Assembly (NCBI RefSeq): GCF_009674765.1
Contig: NZ_WKKF01000002.1
Coordinates: forward strand, 186,001 to 250,000
DNA: 64,000 bases
Source: Metabacillus idriensis
GTDB taxonomy: Bacteria > Bacillota > Bacilli > Bacillales > Bacillaceae
Direction: 5' to 3'
The position numbers were made by a program, and so were the translations under genes. This document shows positions 28,678 to 38,520 of the stretch, in pieces. The notes below the pieces were generated by a model. It was not told the origin of the DNA, did not search any database, and was given only the letters and a program-made list of their open reading frames with translations. Numbering within the stretch: the first letter of the stretch is position 1; every line of letters begins with the position of its first letter.

Positions 28678-28739
28678 AAAGCGCAATGACTACTTTCAGG
28701 ACTCTATTTGGATTATAATAAAACAAAGGAGGTAGATGA

Positions 28740-29189
28740 ATGATTAATGTCCTTTTTGTTTGTACCGGAAATACATGCAGAAGCCCCATGGCTGAAGCGT
28801 TATTGAATCATATGAAAGAAAATGATCTCCTGTCGGTCAAATCTGCAGGTGTGTATGCAAGCGACGGCGGTGATGCTTCTTTTCATGCAAAGCAGGCGCT
28901 TGATGAGAAAGGTATCATATGCAATCACCAGTCGGCTCTTTTGAATGAAGAGCACATCCGCTGGGCAACTTACATTTTAACAATGACTGAAAGCCATAAA
29001 GAACTGATTTTTGAACGATATCCGCAGGCGATTGAAAAAACCTTTACTCTTTCTGAATTTGTGATGGAGGATGGACAGGATCGGCGCGATGTCATGGATC
29101 CGTTCGGCGGTTCACTTGAGATATACAGATTGACCCGTGAAGATTTGGAAAAGATGATAAAGCTCTTAATTAAGAAGTTAGAAAATTAA
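28740..29189 (+). CDS. ywlE: Protein-arginine phosphatase YwlE
   Basis: A 149-residue low-molecular-weight phosphatase-fold enzyme. The P-loop CTGNTCRS spans C8-S15, with nucleophile C8, R14, and T12, the threonine that marks arginine-phosphatases over tyrosine-phosphatases. The general acid Asp is in VMDPFGG (about residue 118). It removes phosphate from protein arginines placed by McsB in stress and protein quality control. The gene heads a ywlE-rpiB-ywlG group and has AAAGGAGG upstream. Confidence 0.93.
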   Translation: MINVLFVCTGNTCRSPMAEALLNHMKENDLLSVKSAGVYASDGGDASFHAKQALDEKGIICNHQSALLNEEHIRWATYILTMTESHKELIFERYPQAIEKTFTLSEFVMEDGQDRRDVMDPFGGSLEIYRLTREDLEKMIKLLIKKLEN

Positions 29190-29208
29190 GCGTTCTGGAG
29201 GGTTTAAA

Positions 29209-29658
29209 ATGAAGATTGCGATTGCTTCTGACCATGGCGGGCTTAATCTCCGCGAGGAAATCAAGCAGCTGATGGATGAAATGAACATACAGTATGAAGA
29301 TTTTGGATGCGAGTGCGAAACATCGGTCGATTATCCCGATTATGCCTTGCCGGTAGCAGAAAAAGTGGCAAGCGGAGAATTTGACCGCGGCATTCTGATT
29401 TGCGGCACGGGAATCGGCATGAGCATTTCTGCCAATAAAGTAAAAGGGATCCGCTGCGCGCTTGTACATGACACATTCAGTGCAAAAGCAACAAGAGAGC
29501 ACAATAACAGCAATATGCTTGCAATGGGCGAGCGTGTGATCGGTCCTGGTCTGGCCCGCGAAATCGCAAGAGTCTGGCTCACAACAGAATTTGAAGGCGG
29601 CAGACATGAAAACCGCGTCAGTAAAATTACTGCTTTTGAAAATAAAGTCCAAGGGTGA
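29209..29658 (+). CDS. rpiB: Ribose-5-phosphate isomerase B
   Basis: A 149-residue RpiB/LacAB-family isomerase interconverting ribose 5-phosphate and ribulose 5-phosphate. The N-terminal IASDHGG holds D8 and H9. The [19 protein letters not shown] segment (about residues 64-82) holds the catalytic Cys, and [13 protein letters not shown] follows. GGAGGG precedes the ATG. It lies 19 bp after ywlE and is coupled to ywlG. Confidence 0.95.
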   Translation: MKIAIASDHGGLNLREEIKQLMDEMNIQYEDFGCECETSVDYPDYALPVAEKVASGEFDRGILICGTGIGMSISANKVKGIRCALVHDTFSAKATREHNNSNMLAMGERVIGPGLAREIARVWLTTEFEGGRHENRVSKITAFENKVQG

Positions 29659-29663
29659 GCGAA

Positions 29664-30236
29664 ATGACATTGATTGGAGAGTGGAAGAGTCAGCTTCGCA
29701 CCATGCTTGCTGATTTAGAAGAGCAATCTTCTTTTCGCGCGGGGAACATCTTTGTGGTTGGCTGCAGCACGAGTGAAGTGATTGGAGAAAAAATAGGGAC
29801 GGCCGGTACGATTGAAGCGGCCGAAATGATTTTTGAAGAATTAAAAGCACTTCAAGAAAGAACAGGCATGCATCTCGCTTTCCAATGCTGCGAGCATTTG
29901 AACAGAGCCCTTGTGGTCGAGAGTGATACAGCTGCTTCTTATAATCTTGAAGCAGTAACGGTTACACCAGTCCGTGCGGCTGGCGGAGCGATGGCTGCAT
30001 ATGCTTATTCAGCTTTCAAACAGCCTGTTGTGGTTGAATTCATCAAAGCTGACGGGGGCATTGATATTGGGGATACCTTTATTGGCATGCACCTTAAGCA
30101 TGTAGCAGTTCCGGTCAGGAGCTCTGTGAAGCAGGTTGGATATGCCCACGTTACAATGGCAAAGACGCGTCCGAAACTGATCGGCGGCGAAAGAGCTGTC
30201 TATGCAGCCAAGGAAGAAAACAAAAAGTGCACGTGA
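29664..30236 (+). CDS. ywlG: YwlG, TIGR01440-family protein
   Basis: About 190 residues of a family found next to rpiB and glyA in Bacilli. ATG 29664 is preferred because AAGGGTGA lies six bases upstream; a GTG at 29655 overlapping the rpiB stop is the alternative. Conserved features include [16 protein letters not shown] and [17 protein letters not shown]. The latter pair of cysteines with the H/E cluster looks like a metal or catalytic site, but no function is known to me. No membrane segment. Confidence 0.88.
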   Translation: MTLIGEWKSQLRTMLADLEEQSSFRAGNIFVVGCSTSEVIGEKIGTAGTIEAAEMIFEELKALQERTGMHLAFQCCEHLNRALVVESDTAASYNLEAVTVTPVRAAGGAMAAYAYSAFKQPVVVEFIKADGGIDIGDTFIGMHLKHVAVPVRSSVKQVGYAHVTMAKTRPKLIGGERAVYAAKEENKKCT

Positions 30237-30242
30237 TAAATA

Positions 30243-30276
30243 CGAACGATATAAAATAGAGATTAATTATCATTCG
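30243..30276. promoter_or_regulatory. glyA: PurR operator (paired PurBoxes) before glyA
   Basis: CGAACGATA (30243-30251) and its inverted counterpart TATCATTCG (30268-30276) are separated by 16 bp. PurR of Bacillus binds two inverted CGAAC-type boxes 16-17 bp apart, and glyA belongs to its regulon in B. subtilis. The pair lies about 36 bp upstream of the -35. Confidence 0.75.
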
Positions 30277-30311
30277 TGATTTTAAGACGTTTTTTTAAAA
30301 TATCACCGTTC

Positions 30312-30340
30312 TTGATAAAAAATAAACAGAAATCTATTAC
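30312..30340 (+). promoter_or_regulatory. glyA: Sigma-A promoter of glyA
   Basis: TTGATA, 17 bp, TATTAC, about 90 bp before the glyA start. Confidence 0.65.
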
Positions 30341-30431
30341 AATCTTGATCATGAACGTGTACAATAAAATTGAATTGAATGTGAAAATTGTCTGCAAAAT
30401 CAAGTGAATTTGGATAGGGGGATTTTAAAGC

Positions 30432-31673
30432 ATGAAACATTTAAGCAAGCAGGATACTAGCGTATTTGAAGCAATTCAGGACGAATTACAGCGTCAGCGC
30501 ACGAAAATCGAATTGATTGCGTCCGAAAACTTTGTAACAGAAGCCGTTATGGAAGCGCAAGGCTCAGTCCTTACGAACAAATATGCGGAAGGCTACCCTG
30601 GCCGCCGTTATTACGGAGGCTGTGAGCACGTGGATGTTGTGGAAAATATCGCAAGAGACCGTGCAAAAGAAATCTTTGGTGCAGAGCATGTTAACGTGCA
30701 GCCTCACTCAGGTGCACAGGCAAACATGGCTGTTTACTTCACAATCCTTGAACACGGCGATACAGTACTTGGTATGAACTTATCTCATGGCGGCCACTTA
30801 ACACACGGAAGCCCTGTTAACTTCAGCGGCGTGCAGTACAATTTCGTTGAATATGGCGTGGATAAGGATACACACCGCATCAATTATGAAGATGTATTAG
30901 AAAAAGCCCGTTTACATAAGCCAAAGCTGATTGTTGCAGGCGCAAGTGCATATCCTCGTGCAATTGATTTCAAGAAATTCCGTGAAATTGCGGATGAAGT
31001 CGGAGCATATTTCATGGTAGACATGGCTCATATCGCTGGACTTGTAGCGGCAGGCCTTCATGAAAATCCTGTTCCTTATGCTGATTTTGTTACAACAACA
31101 ACACATAAAACATTGCGCGGACCTCGCGGGGGAATGATTCTCTGCAAAGAAGAATTTGCGAAAAAGATTGATAAATCCATTTTCCCTGGCATCCAAGGCG
31201 GACCGCTAATGCACGTAATCGCTGCAAAAGCTGTTTCATTTGGAGAAGTTCTTCAAGACGACTTCAAGACATATGCATCTAACATCATTGCGAATGCAAA
31301 CCGTCTTGCTGAAGGCTTGAAAAACCAAGGATTAACACTTGTATCAGACGGAACAGACAATCACTTGATTTTAATTGATGTGCGTTCTCTTAACCTGACT
31401 GGTAAAGTGGCAGAAAAAGTATTGGATGATATCGGAATTACAGCGAACAAAAACACGATCCCATTTGATCCAGAAAGTCCATTCGTAACAAGCGGTGTCC
31501 GCATCGGTACAGCTGCTGTAACAAGCAGAGGCTTCGGTCTTGAAGATATGGATGAAATTGCTTCAATCATGGGTCTTGCACTCAGCAACCCTGAAGATGA
31601 AGCAAAATTACAAGAAGCAAAGAAAAGAGTAGAAGCTTTAACTTCTAAATTTTCTATGTATGAGCAACTATAA
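30432..31673 (+). CDS. glyA: Serine hydroxymethyltransferase
   Basis: A 413-residue PLP enzyme converting serine and tetrahydrofolate to glycine and methylene-tetrahydrofolate, feeding purine and thymidylate synthesis. The PLP lysine is K226 in [37 protein letters not shown] and HSGAQAN near the N-terminus are diagnostic. The paired PurBox upstream fits its place in one-carbon and purine metabolism. Confidence 0.98.
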   Translation: MKHLSKQDTSVFEAIQDELQRQRTKIELIASENFVTEAVMEAQGSVLTNKYAEGYPGRRYYGGCEHVDVVENIARDRAKEIFGAEHVNVQPHSGAQANMAVYFTILEHGDTVLGMNLSHGGHLTHGSPVNFSGVQYNFVEYGVDKDTHRINYEDVLEKARLHKPKLIVAGASAYPRAIDFKKFREIADEVGAYFMVDMAHIAGLVAAGLHENPVPYADFVTTTTHKTLRGPRGGMILCKEEFAKKIDKSIFPGIQGGPLMHVIAAKAVSFGEVLQDDFKTYASNIIANANRLAEGLKNQGLTLVSDGTDNHLILIDVRSLNLTGKVAEKVLDDIGITANKNTIPFDPESPFVTSGVRIGTAAVTSRGFGLEDMDEIASIMGLALSNPEDEAKLQEAKKRVEALTSKFSMYEQL

Positions 31674-31681
31674 ATAAGATT

Positions 31682-31706
31682 GGGCTGACTTGTTCAGCCT
31701 TTTTTT
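31682..31706 (+). terminator. Intrinsic terminator after glyA
   Basis: Stem GGCTGA/TCAGCC, small loop, then seven T. Confidence 0.85.
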
Positions 31707-31714
31707 GATCAAAA

Positions 31715-31749
31715 AAAGAGCAAATCCAGATGAATCGGATTTGCTCTTT
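31715..31749 (-). terminator. Intrinsic terminator after uppP
   Basis: Perfect 13-bp stem AAAGAGCAAATCC/GGATTTGCTCTTT with A/T runs on both sides. It directly follows the uppP stop and faces the glyA terminator. Confidence 0.85.
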
Positions 31750-31753
31750 TCTC

Positions 31754-32593
31754 TTATAGGAATACAAAATAAATCACTGCAGCTAAAATAATGCGATAAA
31801 TGGCAAATGGCACAAGTTTAATTTTGTTTATTAGGGCCAGGAAGAAACGAATCGAAATTAAAGCAACAACGAATGCGCTGATAAATCCTGCAATAAAGAA
31901 TGGCAGTGCGTCCATCGTGAAGTACTCCCAATTTTTAAGGAGAGAAAGTCCGCTTGCTCCCGCCATAATTGGAACGGCCATAATGAAGGTGAAATCAGAT
32001 GCCGTTCTATGATTCATGCCAAGCATAACGCCTCCGGAAATCGTCGATCCAGAACGCGAAAATCCCGGCCATAACGCTAAACATTGAATCAGCCCTACAA
32101 GCAGAGCCTGTTTATATGTGATTTTATCCACAGTTTCTGTTGTAATGGTTCTTTTGCGCTGAACGAAATCAGCAGCTAACATTAAGAATGCTCCAATTAC
32201 CAAACCGATTAAAACCGTATGAATAGAAAATAAGTGTTCATCGATATAATCTTCAAATAAAAGTCCAAGTACAGCAGCAGGCAGCAAGCCTACGATGACT
32301 TGTGTTAATTTTAACTTCGTCCGTTTTTCCTCAGCTGTTTCTTTTTTCAGACCGAGCAAACTGATAAAACGCTCTCTGAAAATAATAACGACTGCAAGAA
32401 TCGATCCAAGCTGAATCACGATCTTAAACGTATTTGCAACAGGTGCCCCAAAAAGCTCTTTTGACTGAAACAGCAAATCATCAAATATAATCATATGTCC
32501 AGTAGAGGATACTGGAGCAAATTCCGTTAAACCTTCAACCGTTCCTAATACAACAGCAACAAAAATCTCCCATAAATTCAAGTTTATATCCAC
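31754..32593 (-). CDS. uppP: Undecaprenyl-diphosphatase UppP (BacA family)
   Basis: A 279-residue polytopic membrane phosphatase that regenerates the undecaprenyl-phosphate carrier for cell-wall synthesis and can give bacitracin tolerance. The signature VEGLTEFAPVSSTGHM (about residues 19-34) contains the catalytic Glu/Ser/His set; the usual L or I of TEF(L/I)P is Ala here. The second motif is PGFSRSGSTISGG (about 172-184). Eight or so hydrophobic segments are visible. B. subtilis does not have this gene between glyA and upp. Confidence 0.93.
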   Translation of the reverse strand: MDINLNLWEIFVAVVLGTVEGLTEFAPVSSTGHMIIFDDLLFQSKELFGAPVANTFKIVIQLGSILAVVIIFRERFISLLGLKKETAEEKRTKLKLTQVIVGLLPAAVLGLLFEDYIDEHLFSIHTVLIGLVIGAFLMLAADFVQRKRTITTETVDKITYKQALLVGLIQCLALWPGFSRSGSTISGGVMLGMNHRTASDFTFIMAVPIMAGASGLSLLKNWEYFTMDALPFFIAGFISAFVVALISIRFFLALINKIKLVPFAIYRIILAAVIYFVFL

Positions 32594-32756
32594 CTCTTTA
32601 GCTAGTTCATTTAAAAAACGCTCTTTGATGATTTTAAACGTTTCATAGATAGAAGTCTATGAATTTCATAAAATAGGTAATCTATGTAAATTGGGTTTGG
32701 CCTGGAATAGGACAAAATACTTAATAGAAGAAAGTGGAAAATGAGTATTTAGAATA

Positions 32757-32785
32757 TTGTGTAAACAATTAAATCAATTTATTAT
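32757..32785 (+). promoter_or_regulatory. Sigma-A-like promoter in the uppP-cgt gap
   Basis: TTGTGT, 17 bp, TATTAT. Transcription would begin near 32792 and meet a strong terminator within 100 bases. Confidence 0.5.
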
Positions 32786-32791
32786 CATTCT

Positions 32792-32890
32792 TAGATAACT
32801 ACAACCCGTACTAGCAACATAACCTGAGGGCTATGCATTGTCCTGATATGGACAACAACCCCGTTATTCTATATGAATAACGGGGTTTTA
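32792..32890 (+). ncRNA. Candidate ~95-nt leader or small RNA ahead of the cyclodextrin glucanotransferase gene
   Basis: The interval contains a hairpin TTGTCC/GGACAA (32838-32855), then a 13-bp perfect terminator stem (32857-32869 with 32875-32887) followed by TTTT. A promoter lies just upstream. The CGTase start is 66 bp past the terminator, so the RNA could be an attenuated leader or an independent small RNA. No known riboswitch class was recognised. Confidence 0.4.
32857..32890 (+). terminator. Strong intrinsic terminator upstream of the CGTase gene
   Basis: AACCCCGTTATTC pairs perfectly with GAATAACGGGGTT over loop TATAT, followed by a T run. Confidence 0.8.
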
Positions 32891-32955
32891 TTATGGAAAG
32901 GAGGAAGCAGTTAAAGGAAGCAGCAGGAAAACATGATCAAGGGAGAGATGGCTGG

Positions 32956-35082
32956 ATGCTAAAAAAAGCAATGAGTTTAACAGTTGCATTTGTTCTTATT
33001 TTTAGTTTGTATGGACCGTTTGCAGGTAATTATGCAAACGCTTCCACTACTAATAAAGTAAACTATTCGAACGATGTTATCTATCAAATTATGACGGATC
33101 GATTCAGTGATGGGAACACTACTAACAACCCGACAGGCAGCTTGTTCAGCGCAGACTGCTCGAATTTAAGAAAATACTGCGGCGGTGACTGGCAGGGGAT
33201 TATTAATAAATTGAATGACGGATATTTCACGGATATGGGAATTACTGCCTTGTGGATTTCCCAGCCTGTTGAAAATGTCTACTCTGTTTTAAATGATGCG
33301 GCAGGCACGACATCTTATCACGGATATTGGGCACGGGATTTTAAAAAGACAAACCCATTTTACGGCACGATGCAAGAGTTTCAGACCCTTATCAATACAG
33401 CCCATCAGAAGGGAATAAAGGTCATTATCGATTTTGCGCCAAATCACACTTCTCCAGCATCTGAAGACACTCCGTCTTATATGGAAAACGGAAAGCTGTA
33501 TGATAACGGAACCCTTGTGGGCGGCTATACAAACGACACGAAAGGCTTATTCCATGATAATGGGGGAACGAATTTTTCTTCTATTGAAGATGGGATTTAC
33601 AGAAATCTATATGATCTGGCAGATTTCAATCATCAGAATCCGACAGTAGACAAATACTTAAAAGATTCTGTGAAGCTCTGGCTGGATATGGGAATTGACG
33701 GAATCAGAGTAGATGCAGTGAAGCACATGCCGTTCGGCTGGCAAAAGACGTTCATGGAAACCATCTACAGCTATAAGCCGGTGTTTACGTTCGGAGAATG
33801 GTTCCTTGGGGAAAATGAAGTGGACCAAAACTATTATAACTTTGCCAATACGACAGGAATGTCCTTGCTAGACTTCCGTTTTGGCCAGAAACTGAGACAG
33901 GTATTAAGAAACGGTTCTGATAACTGGTATGGCTTCAACTCGATGATTACTGAGTCGGAAGCGAAATACGAACAGGCTGCCGATCAGGTCACCTTCCTCG
34001 ATAATCACGATATGGACCGCTTTCACTTTGACGGGGCGGATGTAAAAAATACGGATCTTGCTTTAGCTGTCATGCTCACTTCAAGAGGTGTGCCGAACGT
34101 TTATTATGGAACCGAGCAATATATGACAGGTAATGGAGACCCGAACAACAGGAAAAAACAAACATCGTTCAATAAAACAACGAAGGCCTATCAGATCATC
34201 AGCAAGCTTGCAGCTCTGCGGAAGTCGAACCAGGCTTTAGGCTACGGTAAAACAAAAGAGAGATGGATCAATAATGATGTCTATATCTATGAAAGAACAT
34301 TTGGCAAAGATACAGTATTAGTAGCAGTAAATAAAAGCAAAACAGCAGCTTACAACATATCAAATCTCTCAACAGCTCTTCCGGCAGGGAGTTATTCTGA
34401 TCAGCTGACTTCCCTTCTAAATGGAAACAGCTTATCAGTTGGAAGCGGCGGTGCTGTCTCTGCGTTTGACCTTTCACCGGGTGAAGCAGGTGTCTATTCC
34501 TCCAATGGAACCGCAGCTGCGCCGGCAATTGGGCAAATCGGGCCGGTTATGGCAGTGCCGGGAAGCACAATTACAATCAGCGGAGAATCCTTCGGCACTT
34601 CTGCAGGTACAGTTAAGTTCGGAACAGTAAATGCCTCCGTATTATCATGGTCGAATACAGAAATTAAAGCACAGGTTCCTGCTATAACAGGAGGCAATTA
34701 TCAAGTGTCTGCCGCAACATCAGGCGGGACTGTAAGCAATACGTACGGTCCTGTTGAGGTTTTATCCGGAAAACAGTCATCTGTCCGGTTTATTGCAAAT
34801 AATGCTTCAACAAGTCCTGGCCAGTCCATTTATATAGTAGGAAATGTAAGTGAGCTTGGAAACTGGGATGCAGCGAAGGCAGCGGGACCGATGTATAATC
34901 AGGTGATCACAAAGTATCCGGGCTGGTATTATGATGTCAGTGTACCGGCTGGACGCAATATTGAATTTAAGTATATTAAAAAGGATGCAAGCGGAAATGT
35001 TGTTTGGGAAAGCGGAGCGAACCATGTTTACACGACTCCATTGAGCGGTCCGGGAACCTCTATCTCAAATTTCCAGAACTAA
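32956..35082 (+). CDS. cgt: Secreted cyclodextrin glucanotransferase
   Basis: 708 residues, the usual CGTase length. ATG 32956 follows GGGAGAG and begins a signal peptide ([29 protein letters not shown]); the in-frame ATG 32893 would add 21 polar residues. The GH13 domain has nucleophile D253, acid/base E281 (FTFGEWF) and D352 (DNHDMDRF). Y219 ([10 protein letters not shown]) corresponds to the central Tyr195 of CGTases, favouring transglycosylation over plain amylase. A C domain, an IPT/TIG-like D domain (about 530-605) and a C-terminal starch-binding CBM20 domain (about 610-708) follow. It converts starch to cyclodextrins outside the cell. Confidence 0.95.
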   Translation: MLKKAMSLTVAFVLIFSLYGPFAGNYANASTTNKVNYSNDVIYQIMTDRFSDGNTTNNPTGSLFSADCSNLRKYCGGDWQGIINKLNDGYFTDMGITALWISQPVENVYSVLNDAAGTTSYHGYWARDFKKTNPFYGTMQEFQTLINTAHQKGIKVIIDFAPNHTSPASEDTPSYMENGKLYDNGTLVGGYTNDTKGLFHDNGGTNFSSIEDGIYRNLYDLADFNHQNPTVDKYLKDSVKLWLDMGIDGIRVDAVKHMPFGWQKTFMETIYSYKPVFTFGEWFLGENEVDQNYYNFANTTGMSLLDFRFGQKLRQVLRNGSDNWYGFNSMITESEAKYEQAADQVTFLDNHDMDRFHFDGADVKNTDLALAVMLTSRGVPNVYYGTEQYMTGNGDPNNRKKQTSFNKTTKAYQIISKLAALRKSNQALGYGKTKERWINNDVYIYERTFGKDTVLVAVNKSKTAAYNISNLSTALPAGSYSDQLTSLLNGNSLSVGSGGAVSAFDLSPGEAGVYSSNGTAAAPAIGQIGPVMAVPGSTITISGESFGTSAGTVKFGTVNASVLSWSNTEIKAQVPAITGGNYQVSAATSGGTVSNTYGPVEVLSGKQSSVRFIANNASTSPGQSIYIVGNVSELGNWDAAKAAGPMYNQVITKYPGWYYDVSVPAGRNIEFKYIKKDASGNVVWESGANHVYTTPLSGPGTSISNFQN

Positions 35083-35088
35083 AAAAAT

Positions 35089-35119
35089 CAGCTCACCTGC
35101 CTGAAGGGTGAGCTGTTTT
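35089..35119 (+). terminator. Intrinsic terminator after cgt
   Basis: CAGCTCACC pairs with GGTGAGCTG, followed by TTTTC. Confidence 0.85.
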
Positions 35120-35145
35120 CTCGTTAAACGGATAAATTCATGATT

Positions 35146-35225
35146 TAGACTGATACAACTTAGAAATAGACTGATAAAACTCAAAATTACATTGATAAAA
35201 GTCAAAATTACACTGATAGATGGCT
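35146..35225. repeat. 21-bp tandem repeat, about 3.8 units
   Basis: Units start at 35146, 35167, 35188 and 35209 with the core TA(G/C)A(C/T)TGATA followed by AAA-rich sequence; the fourth is partial. It lies between the cgt terminator and the upp promoter in non-coding sequence. Confidence 0.75.
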
Positions 35226-35316
35226 TGAAAGATGCTCATCATTTTTAAAATCCGGTAAAAAACTGCTGTCTATCCGGCCTTGGATAAAAATCCTGCAAAT
35301 AAATCTCCCAACCTTC

Positions 35317-35345
35317 TTGAAACGGCTCTGCTTTTTCTGTAAAAT
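35317..35345 (+). promoter_or_regulatory. upp: Sigma-A promoter of upp
   Basis: TTGAAA, 17 bp, TAAAAT, 33 bp before the start codon. Confidence 0.75.
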
Positions 35346-35378
35346 CTATTGAAGTGTCATAGAAAAGGAGATGAGCCG

Positions 35379-36008
35379 ATGGGCAAAGTATACGTTTTTG
35401 ATCATCCACTTATTCAGCATAAGCTAACATATATCCGTGATGTAAAGACAGGTACGAAAGAGTTTCGTGAGCTTGTTGATGAAGTTGCGAGCCTGATGAT
35501 GTTTGAAATTACAAGAGACATGCCGCTTGAAGAAGTGGAAGTTGAAACACCTGTGCAAGTAGCAAAATCAAAGGTTTTGGCTGGCAAAAAGCTTGCGATT
35601 GTCCCTATTCTCCGAGCTGGTCTTGGAATGGTTGACGGTATCATTAAACTGATTCCGGCTGCAAAAGTAGGACATGTTGGTTTATACCGCGATCCAGAGA
35701 CGTTAAAGCCGATCGAGTATTATGTGAAACTCCCTTCTGACGTGGAAGAGCGCGAATTTATCGTTGTTGATCCAATGCTTGCAACTGGCGGATCTGCTGT
35801 TGAAGCAATCAACAGTGTGAAAAAACGCGGCGCTAAAAATATCAAATTCATGTGTTTAATCGCAGCTCCAGAAGGTGTGGAGATTGTGAAGGAAGCACAT
35901 CCTGATGTTGATATTTACATTGCAGCACTTGATGAAAAATTAAATGATCATGGATATATTGTTCCTGGCCTAGGTGATGCCGGAGACCGCATGTTCGGAA
36001 CGAAATAA
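35379..36008 (+). CDS. upp: Uracil phosphoribosyltransferase
   Basis: A 209-residue salvage enzyme making UMP from uracil and PRPP. ATG 35379 ([21 protein letters not shown]) has AAAGGAGATGAG upstream and gives the standard N-terminus. The PRPP loop is [15 protein letters not shown] (about residues 128-142), and the uracil-binding [13 protein letters not shown] lies at about 192-204. Position near the atp operon is as in B. subtilis. Confidence 0.98.
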   Translation: MGKVYVFDHPLIQHKLTYIRDVKTGTKEFRELVDEVASLMMFEITRDMPLEEVEVETPVQVAKSKVLAGKKLAIVPILRAGLGMVDGIIKLIPAAKVGHVGLYRDPETLKPIEYYVKLPSDVEEREFIVVDPMLATGGSAVEAINSVKKRGAKNIKFMCLIAAPEGVEIVKEAHPDVDIYIAALDEKLNDHGYIVPGLGDAGDRMFGTK

Positions 36009-36017
36009 ATAGAAATG

Positions 36018-36049
36018 AAATCCTCCTTTATAAAAAGGGGGATTTTTTT
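36018..36049 (+). terminator. Intrinsic terminator after upp
   Basis: AAATCCTCCTTT pairs with AAAGGGGGATTT (one mismatch or wobble) and is followed by a T run. Confidence 0.85.
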
Positions 36050-36096
36050 CATGAAAAAACCTCCCTTAGAAAAGAATAAGAGAGAGGTGACAAAAA

Positions 36097-38346
36097 ATGG
36101 TCCGAACATGCACGCTCTCTTTCTTATTTTTCACGCTGATTTCTTTTTCAGCTCAGGCAGAAACGTTTCCGGCAATCCCTCCTATTCCTGAAGAATCACC
36201 GGATAAGGCAGAAACGATCATGATTGTTGTTGAAAAAGAACATGCAGCTGCGTTCTCGCAAAAAATAAGGAAAACTTATCCGAACGTTCACATTCGCCGC
36301 ACTTTTAAAAAGGTATTCAGCGGCTTTACCCTGGCTGGCAAGCATAAAGATCTTGAAGCTCTTCAAAAAGAACCTCATGTTGTGCACGCGAGCCCGGTAA
36401 CGGCCTATCATGTGGATCTTGAAGAGAGTGTCCCGTTTATCGGCGGGGATGAAGTACGCGGAAAATTCGATGCTCAACATGAACGGCTGACGGGCAAGGG
36501 TGTAAAGGTGGGCATTATTGATACCGGCATTGATTATACGCATCCTGATTTGTCCAGAAGCTATCACGGGGGAGCTGATCTCATAGACGGAGACAGCGAT
36601 CCGATGGAAACAAAAGCGACAGATGGAACGGAAACGCTGCACGGGACACATGTGGCCGGGATCATTGCGGCGAATGGAAAACTTCAGGGCGTAGCACCGG
36701 AAGCGGAAATCATTGCTTACCGGGCGCTTGGTCCTGGGGGATTTGGCACCAGCGAACAAGTGATAGCGGCTATCGAAAGAGCGATTGAAGATAAAGTGGA
36801 TGTGTTAAATTTGTCGCTTGGGAATACAGTTAATGGACCAGACTGGCCTACAAGTCTCGCTCTGGATCGTGCAGTTGAACATGGAATCGTGGCAGTGACA
36901 TCAAGCGGGAACTCCGGTCCTGGAGTATGGACAATCGGCTCGCCGGGCACATCAAGCAAATCCATTTCCGTCGGGGCATCCACTCCTCCGCAAAAAATAC
37001 CTTATCTAAAGCTGAGCGGAGCGGGGAAAATGGTTCCGATTACAGCCCTTGCCGGATCAAAAGAATGGAAGTTGAGTCAAGGGGAAGAAATCGTGTTTGC
37101 GGGCATTGGTGAAGAACACCAATATAAAGCAGATATGAAAGGGAAGATTGTACTCGTTGAGAGAGGCAAAATCACTTTTACTGAAAAAGCGCTGTTTGCC
37201 GAAAAAGTCGGAGCTAAGGCAATCATTATCTACAACAACATGAAAGGCAATTTCGCAGGTAATCTTGAATTAGAAGTCGGCATCCCTGTGGTTTCCATTT
37301 CAAAAGAGGATGGATTATGGCTTAAAAAGCAATTGAACAATAATGCGCTCGTCCGAACGGTCTATCAGCATGAATCCGACCAGCTGGCAGATTTCAGTTC
37401 AAGAGGTCCTGTCACCTATTCGTGGGAAATCAAACCGGATGTGGTAGCACCGGGTGTTGCAATCGACAGCACCGTTCCGGAGGGGTATTTAAGCCTGCAG
37501 GGAACAAGCATGTCGGCGCCCCATGTAGCTGGAGCAAGCGCTCTTTTAAAACAGGCGCATCCTGATTGGAACCCTGAGCAAATCAAAGCGGCCTTAATGA
37601 ATTCAGCAGAGCCTCTGAAAAACAAAAACGGAAACTACTATAAACCCATCGAGCAGGGAGCGGGAAGAATCGATTTGGCCCGTGCTCTGGAAACGGACTT
37701 TCTCCTGTACCCCGGTTCATTGTCATTCGGACAAGTTCCTCTGCACGGAGACCGGATCCAGAAAAAAGTAAGGCTGACTCTTGATAACCAGTCGGATGAA
37801 AAAAAGGCATACACTTTCATCTATCCTTCATATACAAAAGGTCTTCAATGGAAGATTCCGCAAAAAGCAGAGGTAGAACCAAAACAGCAAAAGGATGTAT
37901 TCATCACTTTGGATATTTATTCAAATGGGATGGAAGCTGGACTGCATCATGGCTGGATTGAGGTGGAAGCGGGCGGGCGAATCGAAAAGATTCCTTATCT
38001 ATATGTAGTGGATGAACCGGATTATCCCCGTGTCATGGGATTTGAATTTGGATTTGGTGATACCGCAGGAACATATAAATACGAGTTTTATCTGCCTGGC
38101 GGGGCCGATGAAATGGGAATTGCCCTTTATGACCCGGATACACTCAGATTTGAGGGCTTTCTTGACTGGGGCAGGAATCTCCAAAGAGGGGTTGTCAGGA
38201 AGACGTTTAAAAAGGATGATCTAAAGCTGAAAGACGGACTCTATAAAGCGGTCATTTTTGCAAGAAAAGGCAGCAAGGAAGATACAATAGAAACAGATTT
38301 TATCCTGGAAGATCCTGGGGAAAAGAGCGCTGAAAATCAAATGTGA
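36097..38346 (+). CDS. Secreted subtilisin-like serine protease (Vpr/S8 type)
   Basis: 749 residues. A signal peptide (MVRTCTLSFLFFTLISFSAQA) is followed by an I9-type propeptide (about 35-105, IMIVVEKEHAAAFSQKI). The S8 catalytic triad is D142 (IIDTGIDYTHPDL), H182 (HGTHVAGI) and S471 (GTSMSAPHVAG), with a protease-associated (PA) insert at about 315-425, as in Vpr. The last ~200 residues are beta-rich, Fn3-like. It is shorter than B. subtilis Vpr (about 806 residues). It lies between upp and atp, a place without a protease in B. subtilis, so it is probably an accessory gene. Confidence 0.92.
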   Translation: MVRTCTLSFLFFTLISFSAQAETFPAIPPIPEESPDKAETIMIVVEKEHAAAFSQKIRKTYPNVHIRRTFKKVFSGFTLAGKHKDLEALQKEPHVVHASPVTAYHVDLEESVPFIGGDEVRGKFDAQHERLTGKGVKVGIIDTGIDYTHPDLSRSYHGGADLIDGDSDPMETKATDGTETLHGTHVAGIIAANGKLQGVAPEAEIIAYRALGPGGFGTSEQVIAAIERAIEDKVDVLNLSLGNTVNGPDWPTSLALDRAVEHGIVAVTSSGNSGPGVWTIGSPGTSSKSISVGASTPPQKIPYLKLSGAGKMVPITALAGSKEWKLSQGEEIVFAGIGEEHQYKADMKGKIVLVERGKITFTEKALFAEKVGAKAIIIYNNMKGNFAGNLELEVGIPVVSISKEDGLWLKKQLNNNALVRTVYQHESDQLADFSSRGPVTYSWEIKPDVVAPGVAIDSTVPEGYLSLQGTSMSAPHVAGASALLKQAHPDWNPEQIKAALMNSAEPLKNKNGNYYKPIEQGAGRIDLARALETDFLLYPGSLSFGQVPLHGDRIQKKVRLTLDNQSDEKKAYTFIYPSYTKGLQWKIPQKAEVEPKQQKDVFITLDIYSNGMEAGLHHGWIEVEAGGRIEKIPYLYVVDEPDYPRVMGFEFGFGDTAGTYKYEFYLPGGADEMGIALYDPDTLRFEGFLDWGRNLQRGVVRKTFKKDDLKLKDGLYKAVIFARKGSKEDTIETDFILEDPGEKSAENQM

Positions 38347-38396
38347 ACTTTTTGTGATAGGCCTTTTTGATTGTCAGTTTTTTGGTTTTAAACCAA

Positions 38397-38425
38397 TTGA
38401 CTTTGACTAGAGCCTATTGTATGCT
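38397..38425 (+). promoter_or_regulatory. Sigma-A promoter of the atp operon
   Basis: TTGACT, 17 bp, TATGCT, about 95 bp before the first gene. Confidence 0.75.
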
Positions 38426-38520
38426 AGACGAGGGTAAATGATAAGGTTTTCATACCGCTTTCATATACCGCTTTTATCCCCAGAAAAATCCTTTATTAAT
38501 CTATTAGCGAGGACTTGTGA

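Noticed and set aside
29170-29850. 226-codon minus-strand frame opposite rpiB and ywlG
   Set aside because: It is Cys- and Ser-rich with no family resemblance and is fully covered by two conserved plus-strand genes.
32630-32646. cre site near the uppP start
   Set aside because: AAACG is present but the TG start and the CA end of the consensus are missing on either strand.
35083-35378. Pyrimidine-responsive attenuator before upp
   Set aside because: No PyrR anti-antiterminator or second terminator is visible; only the cgt terminator, the tandem repeat and a plain promoter.
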